Source: Pseudomonas sp. GM49
GTDB taxonomy: Bacteria; Pseudomonadota; Gammaproteobacteria; Pseudomonadales; Pseudomonadaceae
Length of the DNA: 64,000 nucleotides
Direction of reading: 5' to 3'
NCBI RefSeq assembly: GCF_000282355.1
Contig: NZ_AKJL01000272.1
Span: 79,193-143,192 of the forward strand
Program-made: the position numbers and the translations under genes
Notes under the pieces: generated by a model
Databases searched by the model: none
What the model was told of the DNA's origin: nothing
Seen by the model: only the letters and a program-made list of their open reading frames with translations
Shown here: one piece after another, positions 20,207 through 31,872 of the stretch
Position numbering within the stretch: the first letter of the stretch is position 1
Layout: every line of letters begins with the position of its first letter

Positions 20207-20740
20207 TTGAAACTGCTGATTCTCGATCGGGACGGAGTGATCAATTACGACTCCGACGCTTACATCAAGTCGGTGGAGGAGTGGATTCCGCTCCCCGGTT
20301 CGATCGAAGCCATCGCGCAGTTGAGCAAGGCCGGCTGGACGGTGGCGGTCGCTACCAACCAGTCGGGCATCGCTCGCGGCTACTACGACCTCGCCACCCT
20401 GGACGCCATGCACGAGCGCTTGCGCGCGCTGGTGGCGGAGCAGGGTGGTGAAGTCGGCCTGATCGTCTACTGCCCGCACGGGCCGGACGAAGGCTGCGAT
20501 TGCCGCAAGCCGAAACCCGGGATGTTGAAAAGCATCGCCGCACATTACAACGTATCGCTGACTAATCTATGGTTCGTCGGCGATAGCCTTGGTGACCTGG
20601 AAGCCGCTAAAGCCGTCGATTCACAGCCAGTTTTGGTTAAGACCGGAAAAGGCGAAAAAACCTTGGGCAAGACCTTACCAGCAGGCACCTTGATTTTTGA
20701 CGATCTGGCGGCGATTGCCGCAGAACTTATCCACAATTAG
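20207..20740 (+). CDS. gmhB: D-glycero-beta-D-manno-heptose-1,7-bisphosphate 7-phosphatase
   Basis: An HAD-superfamily phosphatase in ADP-heptose synthesis for the LPS inner core; 177 residues. Motif I is LILDRDGVIN (nucleophile and acid/base Asp), motif II VATNQSG, motif III KPKPGM, motif IV VGDSLGDLEAA. The zinc-loop cysteines appear in CPHGPDEGCDCRKPKPG. The start is a TTG (MKLLILDRDG) with GAGGGA seven bases ahead. No ATG lies in frame between glyS and motif I. A DnaA box lies in the last codons. Confidence 0.95.
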   Translation: MKLLILDRDGVINYDSDAYIKSVEEWIPLPGSIEAIAQLSKAGWTVAVATNQSGIARGYYDLATLDAMHERLRALVAEQGGEVGLIVYCPHGPDEGCDCRKPKPGMLKSIAAHYNVSLTNLWFVGDSLGDLEAAKAVDSQPVLVKTGKGEKTLGKTLPAGTLIFDDLAAIAAELIHN

Positions 20741-20822
20741 AGCGTTTTCGAGACTCCTGACCAGGGAGTTATCGGGAGTGCGCTTTATATAGACGGGCAA
20801 AGCCCGCACGGTAACCGTCACC

Positions 20823-21602
20823 ATGTCGATACTGCAGGCCATCAGAACCTTCCTCTTTTACCTGCTGCTGGGCACCAGCTCCTTGCTGTGGTGCAGCCTG
20901 AGCTTTTTTATCGCGCCGTTTCTGCCCTTCAAGGCACGTTACCGCTTTATCAACGTGTACTGGTGCCGCTGCGCCTTGTGGCTGAGCAAAGTGTTTCTGG
21001 GTATCCGCTACGAAGTAAAGGGTGCCGAGAACGTACCTGAACAGCCTTGCGTCATTCAGTCGAACCACCAGAGCACGTGGGAGACGTTCTTTCTCTCTGC
21101 CTACTTCTCGCCGCTGAGCCAGGTGCTCAAACGTGAATTGCTCTATGTGCCGTTCTTCGGTTGGGCCATGGCCATGCTGCGACCGATCGCCATCGATCGC
21201 GACAACCCGAAAGCAGCACTCAAGCATGTAGCGAAGAAGGGCGATGAACTGCTCAAGGACAATGTCTGGGTGCTGATCTTCCCAGAAGGCACGCGCGTTC
21301 CTTTTGGCACCATCGGGAAGTTCTCGCGTGGCGGCAGCGCATTGGCGGTCAACGCCGAGTTGCCGGTGCTGCCGATTGCACACAACGCTGGCAAGTTCTG
21401 GCCGAAAACCGGTTGGGCGAAGAAGCAGGGCGTCATCACTGTGATCATCGGCGCACCGATGTATGCAGAAGGCTCCGGGCCGCGAGCCATTGCTGAATTG
21501 AACGACCGGGTCCAGGCGTGGAATGAGCAAATGCAACGGGAAATGGGCTCGCTGCCACCGGCTCCGCAAGCGCCGGTTTCAAACGATCAGCTGGCTGTCT
21601 GA
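20823..21602 (+). CDS. plsC: 1-acyl-sn-glycerol-3-phosphate acyltransferase
   Basis: An inner-membrane enzyme turning lysophosphatidic acid into phosphatidic acid; 259 residues. One or two N-terminal hydrophobic segments (TFLFYLLLGTSSLLWCSLSFF) precede the acyltransferase motif NHQSTWE (here HX4E instead of the classic HX4D) and the substrate motif FPEGTR. It ends the glyQ-glyS-gmhB-plsC unit and is followed by a strong terminator. Corresponds to PA0005 in position. Confidence 0.92.
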   Translation: MSILQAIRTFLFYLLLGTSSLLWCSLSFFIAPFLPFKARYRFINVYWCRCALWLSKVFLGIRYEVKGAENVPEQPCVIQSNHQSTWETFFLSAYFSPLSQVLKRELLYVPFFGWAMAMLRPIAIDRDNPKAALKHVAKKGDELLKDNVWVLIFPEGTRVPFGTIGKFSRGGSALAVNAELPVLPIAHNAGKFWPKTGWAKKQGVITVIIGAPMYAEGSGPRAIAELNDRVQAWNEQMQREMGSLPPAPQAPVSNDQLAV

Positions 21603-21731
21603 GATTCTGTGGATAACCTGTGTACCGTTTCATTGAAAACTGTTGTTTTTTGTACGTAACCTTATGATTTTTTTACATATTTCTTCGAATGATTAAAACC
21701 ATAAAAACGTGCATAAGTTTTTTTCGGACGT

Positions 21732-21762
21732 AAAAAAACCGGCTGATATAGCCGGTTTTTTT
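21732..21762. terminator. Bidirectional rho-independent terminator
   Basis: Symmetrical stem aaaaaaaccggct / agccggttttttt with a gatat loop between the convergent plsC and sensor-kinase genes. A-tract and T-tract on opposite sides make it functional in both directions. Confidence 0.9.
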
Positions 21763-21818
21763 ATGCCCGGAGCAATCGCTGACTGTCGACATGACAGGGC
21801 GACCTGGATCGCTCGCTT

Positions 21819-23351
21819 TCATTCTGTAAACAGTGGAAATTGCAGCCTGAATGTCGTGCTCCGACCCACCTCGCTCTGACACTCGATTCGCCCGCCATGT
21901 CGATCCACTACGGCTTTGACCATCGACAATCCCAACCCCACGCCATCGATACCCTGGGCGGAAGAAAGGCGCCGGTATTGGCTGAACAGTTCGGGTAACT
22001 CCTCAGCGGCGATGCCTTTGCCCTGATCGATGAGCTCACAGATCAGCCAGCCGTCGCATTGACTGACGCGCAAACGGATACGAGTACCTGAAACACTGTA
22101 CTTGATGGCATTTTCCAGCAGATTGAACAACGCCCGGGTCAGCAGCGCCTGATCCGCCAGAACCACACTTTCCTGTGCCTCTTCTTCCACTTGATGAACC
22201 AGTTCGATCTGTTTCAGCTGCGCGATGGGCAGTGCCTGATCGAACACATCCAGCACCAACATCGCAAACAGACTCGGCTGAAACTGATAAGCCTCGGACT
22301 CGGCCCTCGCCAGTTGAGCGAAGCCATCGGTCAGCTCCAGTGCCCGGCGCACCTGCCGCTCGATTTGATCGAGGAGTTGCAGATCACCGCCCACCTGATG
22401 GCGATGCACATCGAGTAGCGCGAGAATGGCCGAATGGGGCGCCCGCAGGTCATGGGACAGAAAACGCAACAGGACGGCACGCTGCTCTTGCGCATCACGT
22501 TCGACACTCAGGTCAGTCAGGCTCCACAACCAGCCGACGTGGGTTTCCCCGTCTACCGGTAGCAACTCGGCGCGCTCCAGTCGCAGGCTGCGTTCCTTGA
22601 GGTCGCGAAACTCCATCAGTGGCAGCGTCGACAAAGGCGAACCCGGCTCGCGGGTCAAATTCGGGTAGCCAAGCTCTACCAGGCGCTCCAGCACATCATC
22701 GCCGACCAATTCTCCGCCAAACAGGTCCCGGGCCTTACGGTTGCCCAGCAAAATCTTTCCGCGGGGATCGCTGATCATCGTGGCCACCGGCAGGTACTCC
22801 AGGCCGTCGGAGATGAACCGATGTGTATCGCGAGCCCGGCTCATGGCTAGTTCGAGGGCGATGATCTGCTTTTGCAGGTGATCGCCACCGGGAAACAGAG
22901 CCCGACGGCGCTCCGGAAAAACCTTCGGCTCACTGTCCAGTCGCGCGAGCTCCCAACCGAAATAGGTCAGCACCACACTAAGGCGACGCCAGTTCCAGAT
23001 CAGATAACCGAACAGCATGCCCAACGCCGCCGGTGTCGGCGACCACCATCTCTGCAGCTCCGCGAGGGCGGTGCTGGTCAGCAACGTGCAAGCGATGCCA
23101 ATCAACGTCAGCCAGAGCGCCAATCGCGGGCGCCACAGCAGCAACCCGAGAACGCACGTCAGCAAGCCAATCGACAGCAACGCGCTCGAGCCTGGCGAGG
23201 CGTCATGCAGATTGACCTGAGCGCGATAGGACAACAGCGCAGTCAGTGGCAGCAGCACCAGGCTTATCCACAACCATTCGCGCACCAATTGCCGAAACAA
23301 CCGCTCAACCTGGCTCGGCTCACGACTTTCAGGGCGGCGTAGGTTATCCAT
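21819..23351 (-). CDS. Membrane sensor histidine kinase, apparently lacking its CHASE2 sensor domain
   Basis: 510 residues. After residues ~24-42 (WLWISLVLLPLTALLS, TM1) come three more hydrophobic segments (about 56-73, 77-95, 107-121), then a PAS-like region (~182-285, FISDGLEYLPVATMISDPRG), an H-box FLSHDLRAPHSAIL with His300 as phosphorylation site, an N-box NLLENAIKYS and ATP-lid glycines (DQGKGIAAEEL; GVGLGLSMVKAVV). As I recall, homologues in this position carry a ~280-residue periplasmic CHASE2 domain between TM1 and the later helices. Here YRAQVNLHD joins ASPGSSALL directly, with the frame kept. Divergent from its likely response regulator, so the pair should act together. Confidence 0.88.
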   Translation of the reverse strand: MDNLRRPESREPSQVERLFRQLVREWLWISLVLLPLTALLSYRAQVNLHDASPGSSALLSIGLLTCVLGLLLWRPRLALWLTLIGIACTLLTSTALAELQRWWSPTPAALGMLFGYLIWNWRRLSVVLTYFGWELARLDSEPKVFPERRRALFPGGDHLQKQIIALELAMSRARDTHRFISDGLEYLPVATMISDPRGKILLGNRKARDLFGGELVGDDVLERLVELGYPNLTREPGSPLSTLPLMEFRDLKERSLRLERAELLPVDGETHVGWLWSLTDLSVERDAQEQRAVLLRFLSHDLRAPHSAILALLDVHRHQVGGDLQLLDQIERQVRRALELTDGFAQLARAESEAYQFQPSLFAMLVLDVFDQALPIAQLKQIELVHQVEEEAQESVVLADQALLTRALFNLLENAIKYSVSGTRIRLRVSQCDGWLICELIDQGKGIAAEELPELFSQYRRLSSAQGIDGVGLGLSMVKAVVDRHGGRIECQSEVGRSTTFRLQFPLFTE

Positions 23352-23520
23352 GGGTAATAGGGCAGGGCGGGATAATGGGGTTCATGGATTGCCGGTTTGA
23401 GGACATAGACCCCAAAAAGCATAGCGGAGGTCGACCAACGGCGGACCGCTTACTTTCACTGTGTCGATTGAGCCGCTATCGTCGATAAAGAGCTGCCCAA
23501 GCGACAAGGAATCACCGTGT
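23352..23520. promoter_or_regulatory. Divergent promoter region of the two-component pair
   Basis: The 169 bases between the kinase and regulator starts hold no gene and must carry both promoters. I cannot assign hexamers with confidence. AAGGAA about 11 bases before 23521 is the likely ribosome site of the regulator. Confidence 0.4.
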
Positions 23521-24237
23521 ATGCGCGTTGCGATTCTGGACGATGAGCCCGCAGAACTGCGCCGGGTAGAACAAACCCTGCAACAGATGGCCGAAGCCGG
23601 GGAACAACCGTGGTCGCTGCACAGCTTCGAACGGGCCGAAGACCTGTTGCGCCAACTGCGTCGGGAAACCTTCGACCTGCTGATCCTCGACTGGCAACTG
23701 CCCGACCTCACGGGATTGTCATTGCTGCTATGGACCCGCGAACACATGGAAGCGCCGCCTGCGACCATCATGCTCACCAGTCGCGACGGTGAAAGCGATA
23801 TCGTTCAGGCCCTGAATGCCGGCGCCGACGACTACGTCAGCAAACCGTTCCGCCCTAATGAACTGAAAGCCCGTGTTGGCGCTGTACTGCGCCGGCATGG
23901 CCAGCAGCGCACAGCTGGCGAAGGGTTGAGCTTCAATGACCTGGTGTTCGACGACGCCGAACTGAGCGTCACCCGCGACGGCAAACCGATCGTCATGACC
24001 GAACGCGAATACCGCCTGGCGCATTGCCTGTTCAGCAACCTCGGTCGACCGCTGTCGAGGGATTATCTGTACGAACGATTCTGGCCCCATGAAGAAATGT
24101 CGTCGTCCCGGCCGCTGGACACCCACATCTATCGCCTGCGCAACAAGCTTGGGCTGACGGCGGATCGTGGTTGGCAGTTGCTGACGATTTATGGGTATGG
24201 GTATCGGTTGGAGAGTGTGGCACCGGCGAGCGAGTAA
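23521..24237 (+). CDS. OmpR/PhoB-family response regulator
   Basis: 238 residues. An N-terminal receiver domain has acidic residues ILDDEP, phospho-acceptor Asp57 in LLILDWQLPD, switch Thr/Ser in IMLTSRDGES and Lys in VSKPFRPNE. A C-terminal winged helix (about 140-235) has MTEREYRLAHCLFSNLGRP and LDTHIYRLRNKLG, as in OmpR/PhoB proteins. ATG 23521 (MRVAILDDEP) is chosen over upstream frame extension to 23461. Partner is the divergent kinase; targets are unknown. Confidence 0.93.
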   Translation: MRVAILDDEPAELRRVEQTLQQMAEAGEQPWSLHSFERAEDLLRQLRRETFDLLILDWQLPDLTGLSLLLWTREHMEAPPATIMLTSRDGESDIVQALNAGADDYVSKPFRPNELKARVGAVLRRHGQQRTAGEGLSFNDLVFDDAELSVTRDGKPIVMTEREYRLAHCLFSNLGRPLSRDYLYERFWPHEEMSSSRPLDTHIYRLRNKLGLTADRGWQLLTIYGYGYRLESVAPASE

Positions 24238-24249
24238 AACGCAGGCAAT

Positions 24250-24282
24250 AAAAAAGGCCAATGCAGATGCATTGGCCTTTTC
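24250..24282. terminator. Bidirectional rho-independent terminator
   Basis: A perfect 13-base stem aaaggccaatgca / tgcattggccttt with A and T tracts on either side lies between the convergent response-regulator and gyrB genes. Confidence 0.9.
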
Positions 24283-24299
24283 GTTGGCGTCGACCGGGA

Positions 24300-27826
<3,527 letters not shown>

Positions 27827-27846
27827 CTAGCTTCTGCTGAACATGA

Positions 27847-28950
27847 TTACAGACGCATCGGCATGACAACGTAGGCCGAGTCGTCGTTATCCGATTCCTG
27901 CACCAGCGCACTGCTGTTGGAGTCGGACAGGATCAGGCGAACCTGCTCGGTGGTCATCACGCCCAGCACGTCGAGCAGGTAGCTCACGTTGAAACCGATT
28001 TCCAGAGAGCCACCGTTGTATTCAACGCCCACTTCTTCTTCCGCTTCTTCCTGCTCCGGGTTGTTCGCCTGGATCTTCAGCTGACCGCTAGCCAGTTGCA
28101 GACGGATACCGCGGTACTTCTCGTTGGACAGAATCGCGGTACGGCTGAACGCTTCGCGCAGCGCTTGGCGATCACCCAGAACCAGCTTGTCTCCACCTTT
28201 AGGCAGAACACGCTCGTAGTCCGGGAATTTGCCGTCGACCAGTTTCGAGGTGAAGGTGAACTCACCGGTGGTGGCGCGGATGTGGTGCTGACCCAGCACG
28301 ATGCTGACATTGCCGTCTGGCTCGGTGAGCAGGCGTGCCAGCTCAAGAATGCCTTTGCGCGGCACAATGACCTGGTGACGATCCGGTTGGCCGATATCGG
28401 CCTGCATCGAGCACATGGCCAGACGGTGGCCGTCGGTGGCCACGGCGCGGATCACGCCAGCGGACACTTCCAGCAGCATGCCGTTGAGGTAGTAACGCAC
28501 GTCCTGCTGGGCCATGGCGAAGCTGGTGCGTTCGATCAGACGACGCAGCTTGCTTTGCTCCAGGCTGCAGGTCAGCGAGCCCGGGCCTTCTTCCACGGTA
28601 GGGAAGTCGTTGGCCGGCAGTGTAGACAGGGTAAAGCGGCTACGGCCGGCTTTGACCACGAGCTTCTGCTCATCGACCTTGATGTCGATCAGTGCATCGT
28701 TCGGCAGGCTTTTGCAGATGTCCATCAGCTTGCGTGCCGGCACGGTGATGGAACCCGGATCTGCCGGCTCTTCGAGTTGAACACGACCAACCAGCTCGAC
28801 TTCCAGGTCGGTACCGGTCAGCGACAATTGCTGGCCTTCGACAACCAGCAGCACGTTGGAGAGCACCGGCAAGGTCTGGCGGCGTTCGACGACGCCTGCG
28901 ACCAGTTGCAGGGGTTTCAACAGGGCTTCGCGTTGAATGGTGAAATGCAT
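27847..28950 (-). CDS. dnaN: DNA polymerase III sliding clamp (beta subunit)
   Basis: Ring-shaped processivity clamp, 367 residues, the standard length with three similar domains. Starts MHFTIQREALLKPLQLVAGVVERRQTLP as in other pseudomonads and ends with the conserved hydrophobic-pocket tail (DDSAYVVMPMRL). It lies 39 bases downstream of dnaA and 20 upstream of recF. Confidence 0.98.
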   Translation of the reverse strand: MHFTIQREALLKPLQLVAGVVERRQTLPVLSNVLLVVEGQQLSLTGTDLEVELVGRVQLEEPADPGSITVPARKLMDICKSLPNDALIDIKVDEQKLVVKAGRSRFTLSTLPANDFPTVEEGPGSLTCSLEQSKLRRLIERTSFAMAQQDVRYYLNGMLLEVSAGVIRAVATDGHRLAMCSMQADIGQPDRHQVIVPRKGILELARLLTEPDGNVSIVLGQHHIRATTGEFTFTSKLVDGKFPDYERVLPKGGDKLVLGDRQALREAFSRTAILSNEKYRGIRLQLASGQLKIQANNPEQEEAEEEVGVEYNGGSLEIGFNVSYLLDVLGVMTTEQVRLILSDSNSSALVQESDNDDSAYVVMPMRL

Positions 28951-28989
28951 GGTCTAGTCCCTTGCCTTAATAAGCTGCGCTGGTGTTCA

Positions 28990-30513
28990 TCAAGTGGTCA
29001 GAGTACGCAGCAGGTTCTTGTAGTCCTCGCGGATGTCCGCGTCGGATTCCTTAAGTTCGTTGATCTTTCGGCACGCGTGCAAAACAGTCGTATGGTCGCG
29101 ACCGCCAAACACATCGCCGATTTCCGGCAGGCTGTGATTGGTCAATTCCTTGGACAACGCCATGGCGACCTGCCGTGGACGAGCAACCGAACGCGAACGG
29201 CGTTTGGACAGCAAGTCGGAGATCTTGATCTTGTAGTACTCGGCGACAGTGCGCTGAATGTTATCCACAGAGACCAGTTTATCCTGCAACGCCAACAAGT
29301 CCTTCAGGGATTCGCGAATCAGCTCGATGGTGATATCGCGGCCCATGAAGTGCGAGTGGGCGATCACGCGTTTGAGCGCGCCTTCCAGCTCACGGACGTT
29401 GGAGCGAATGCGCTGGGCAATGAAGAACGCGGCGTCGTGAGGCAGCTCGACTTTGGCCTGATCGGCCTTCTTCATCAGGATCGCCACCCGGGTTTCCAGC
29501 TCCGGCGGCTCGACCGCTACGGTCAGGCCCCAGCCAAAGCGGGATTTGAGGCGTTCTTCAAGGCCCTCGATTTCTTTCGGGTAGCGGTCACTGGTGAGAA
29601 TGACCTGCTGGCCACCTTCGAGCAGGGCGTTGAAGGTGTGGAAAAACTCTTCCTGGGAACGCTCTTTGCGGGCGAAGAACTGAATGTCGTCGATCAGCAA
29701 CGCATCCACCGAACGGTAGAAGCGCTTGAACTCGTTGATTGCGTTCAGTTGCAGGGCCTTGACCATGTCGGCCACGAAACGCTCGGAATGCAGGTACACC
29801 ACCTTGGCATTCGGGTTCTTCTTTAATAGATGGTTACCCACAGCGTGCATCAAGTGGGTTTTACCCAGGCCGACGCCACCATAAAGGAAGAGCGGGTTGT
29901 AACCGTGCTTGGGGTTGTCCGCCACCTGCCAGGCGGCGGCGCGCGCCAACTGGTTGGATTTACCTTCAACGAAGTTCTCGAAGGTAAAGGTACGGTTCAG
30001 GTAACTGGTGTGCTTGAGCGCACCTTCGACCTGCACGGTACGTTGCTCGGCACGAACCGGGGCCTGTTGCGAACTGGCGCCGGCCATTGGATCGAAGCTG
30101 TCACGGGAAGGTTCTTCCTCGGTGACCTCTGTCACTTTTTGCGTGGCACGTTTGGTCGAAGCGGCGGCTGGTGCTGACGGCGGCGGACTGGCGGGCGCTT
30201 GAGCTGCCTGAGCCTGGGAGGCCGCGGCAGCCAGGGGAGCATTTGGCGCAGCACGGGGTGCCGAACTGCGTTTGCTGCCTATTAACAAGGAAAGCGCAGG
30301 CGCCATGCCATTGCCGTGCTCATCGAGCAGCTCGAGAACACGCCCCAGGTATTTTTCGTTGACCCAGTCCAGAACAAAACGATTGGGCGCATAGACACGC
30401 AACTCGTCGCCTTCGGCTTCGACCTGTAGTGGACGGATCCAAGTGTTGAATTGTTGGGCAGGCAGCTCATCGCGCAAAAGCTCCACGCACTGCTGCCAAA
30501 GTTCCACTGACAC
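28990..30513 (-). CDS. dnaA: Chromosomal replication initiator DnaA
   Basis: 507 residues. Domain I (1-80, [20 protein letters not shown]), a long Ala/Pro/Gln-rich linker (~85-160), AAA+ domain with Walker A GGVGLGKT (212-219) and Walker [10 protein letters not shown], and a C-terminal DNA-binding domain with the DnaA signature [19 protein letters not shown]. Starts with GTG. A DnaA box (29261-29269) lies inside the gene and another overlaps the likely -35 of its promoter, consistent with self-control. First gene of the dnaA-dnaN-recF-gyrB unit; oriC is just upstream. Confidence 0.99.
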   Translation of the reverse strand: MSVELWQQCVELLRDELPAQQFNTWIRPLQVEAEGDELRVYAPNRFVLDWVNEKYLGRVLELLDEHGNGMAPALSLLIGSKRSSAPRAAPNAPLAAAASQAQAAQAPASPPPSAPAAASTKRATQKVTEVTEEEPSRDSFDPMAGASSQQAPVRAEQRTVQVEGALKHTSYLNRTFTFENFVEGKSNQLARAAAWQVADNPKHGYNPLFLYGGVGLGKTHLMHAVGNHLLKKNPNAKVVYLHSERFVADMVKALQLNAINEFKRFYRSVDALLIDDIQFFARKERSQEEFFHTFNALLEGGQQVILTSDRYPKEIEGLEERLKSRFGWGLTVAVEPPELETRVAILMKKADQAKVELPHDAAFFIAQRIRSNVRELEGALKRVIAHSHFMGRDITIELIRESLKDLLALQDKLVSVDNIQRTVAEYYKIKISDLLSKRRSRSVARPRQVAMALSKELTNHSLPEIGDVFGGRDHTTVLHACRKINELKESDADIREDYKNLLRTLTT

Positions 30514-30558
30514 GGATATCCCCTAAGTTGAAAGCCGGTGAGGCAAAAACAAGCGGCC

Positions 30559-30587
30559 ATTGTAGCGACCAGACGCCGACTTATCCA
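30559..30587 (-). promoter_or_regulatory. Likely dnaA promoter overlapping a DnaA box
   Basis: On the minus strand TGGATA (complement 30582-30587), 17 bases, then TACAAT (complement 30559-30564), about 45 bases before the dnaA GTG. The -35 lies within the DnaA box 30581-30589, so DnaA binding would block it. Confidence 0.65.
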
Positions 30588-30989
30588 CACGAAGGTGGTT
30601 CATCGACCAAGAAGAATCGTCGTTTTATACGCAAAAAAGGCGACCAGTGGTCTGTGCATAAGCTCTGTGGATAACCAGGCTTAAGGTCATTGCACAAGTG
30701 GGGGCGAAACTCGGTGGATAACCTGCCTGTGGATAAACCGACCTTCCACACACAGGTTATCCGACAGCGCAGCACAGGCTGAACACTGTTTTCCACTGTA
30801 GTTGTCATTCTCTGTACATCAGGTAAAACAAGGGCCTGATCGAGTTATCCACAGAAGAGTGCGGGCCTAGCCTTTATAAGCTTTACAGAAAAGCTTTAAA
30901 TACTTTCCTTTCTTATTTCTATATTTACCGACGGTTCGTACAGCGCAAAACGTCTGGAGATCTATTTATAAGGAAACGTTGGTTGGAAA

Positions 30990-31018
30990 TTGACCTGAAG
31001 GCTTGCTTTCTCTAGAAT
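30990..31018 (+). promoter_or_regulatory. Sigma-70 promoter of rpmH
   Basis: TTGACC, a 17-base spacer and TAGAAT, 62 bases before the rpmH start. The near-consensus hexamers and ideal spacing suit a strong ribosomal-protein promoter. Confidence 0.85.
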
Positions 31019-31079
31019 CCCCGGTCTCTTAAAACGGGGGCCATTCCGGCCCGTTGTGGACGAACCAGGTAACACGACA

Positions 31080-31214
31080 ATGAAACGTACTTTCCAACCA
31101 AGCACTATCAAACGCGCTCGTACCCACGGTTTCCGTGCTCGCATGGCTACCAAGAACGGTCGTGCCGTACTGTCGCGTCGTCGCGCCAAAGGTCGTGCGC
31201 GTCTGGCAGTTTGA
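31080..31214 (+). CDS. rpmH: 50S ribosomal protein L34
   Basis: A 44-residue, highly basic protein beginning [20 protein letters not shown] and ending [12 protein letters not shown]; every part matches L34. First gene after oriC, followed 16 bases later by rnpA, with which it forms the conserved rpmH-rnpA-yidD-yidC cluster. Confidence 0.99.
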   Translation: MKRTFQPSTIKRARTHGFRARMATKNGRAVLSRRRAKGRARLAV

Positions 31215-31230
31215 TAAGCCGGCACTGGAG

Positions 31231-31632
31231 GTGAGTCAGGACTTCAGTCGGGAAAAGCGTCTGCTTACTCCCCGGCATTTCAAGGCAGTCTTTGACTCCC
31301 CTACCGGCAAGGTTCCGGGGAAAAATCTCCTGCTCCTTGCGCGCAACAACGATCTTGATCACCCCCGTCTCGGGTTGGTTATCGGGAAAAAGAGCGTAAA
31401 GCTCTCCGTCGAGCGCAATCGCCTCAAACGTCTGATGCGCGAATCGTTTCGCCTGAACCAGGATTCGCTGGTCGGTTGGGACATCGTTATCGTCGCGCGC
31501 AAAGGTTTGGGTGATGTAGAAAACCCCGAATTGATTCAGCATTTCGGCAAACTCTGGAAACGCCTGGCTCGCAGTTCGCCGGTACCAGCAGTCAAAACCG
31601 AAACTGTAGGGGTAGACAGTCCAGATGCGTAA
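31231..31632 (+). CDS. rnpA: Ribonuclease P protein component
   Basis: Basic protein cofactor of RNase P, which trims tRNA 5' ends; 133 residues. The family signature [13 protein letters not shown] is present, with [17 protein letters not shown] at the start. The GTG at 31231 is the likely start. GGAG lies directly against it with almost no spacer, so initiation may be weak or coupled to rpmH. The last bases overlap yidD. Confidence 0.95.
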   Translation: MSQDFSREKRLLTPRHFKAVFDSPTGKVPGKNLLLLARNNDLDHPRLGLVIGKKSVKLSVERNRLKRLMRESFRLNQDSLVGWDIVIVARKGLGDVENPELIQHFGKLWKRLARSSPVPAVKTETVGVDSPDA

Positions 31633-31870
31633 ACTGGCACTCGTTCCGATCCAGTTTTATCGCTATGCCATTAGTCCCCTGATGGCCAGTCACTGTCGTT
31701 TCTACCCCAGTTGTTCCTGCTACGCGTTAGAAGCCATCGAAAATCATGGCCTTCTTCGCGGTGGCTGGCTGACCTTTCGTCGTTTAGGTCGCTGTCATCC
31801 GTGGAATCCCGGTGGTTATGACCCGGTTCCACCTATCCCTACCTCCCGTTCTTCTTCGATGGCCGAGTAA
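31625..31870 (+). CDS. yidD: Membrane protein insertion efficiency factor YidD
   Basis: An 81-residue amphipathic membrane-associated protein that helps YidC-dependent insertion. The family core [27 protein letters not shown] with clustered cysteines and [15 protein letters not shown] are unmistakable. Overlaps rnpA by eight bases and ends two bases before yidC. Confidence 0.97.
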   Translation: MRKLALVPIQFYRYAISPLMASHCRFYPSCSCYALEAIENHGLLRGGWLTFRRLGRCHPWNPGGYDPVPPIPTSRSSSMAE

Positions 31871-31872
31871 TC

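Larger units (their letters stand above)
30514..31079. other. Replication origin oriC (dnaA-rpmH intergenic)
   Basis: 566 bases without a gene. Exact DnaA boxes TTATCCACA: 30581-30589 (+), 30666-30674 (-), 30728-30736 (-), 30845-30853 (+). Close variants: 30653-30661 (TTATGCACA, -), 30713-30721 (-), 30757-30765 (+). The stretch 30873-30935 is strongly AT-rich (tttataagctttacag... to ...ctatatttacc) and suits the unwinding element. The dnaA-rpmH space is the known origin in pseudomonads. Confidence 0.95.

Noticed and set aside
18055..20244. 729-codon minus-strand frame opposite glyS
   Set aside because: Antisense artefact of codon bias; spans glyS exactly and resembles no protein.
28096..29826. 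576-codon plus-strand frame across dnaN and dnaA
   Set aside because: Crosses two genes on the other strand and their spacer; artefact.
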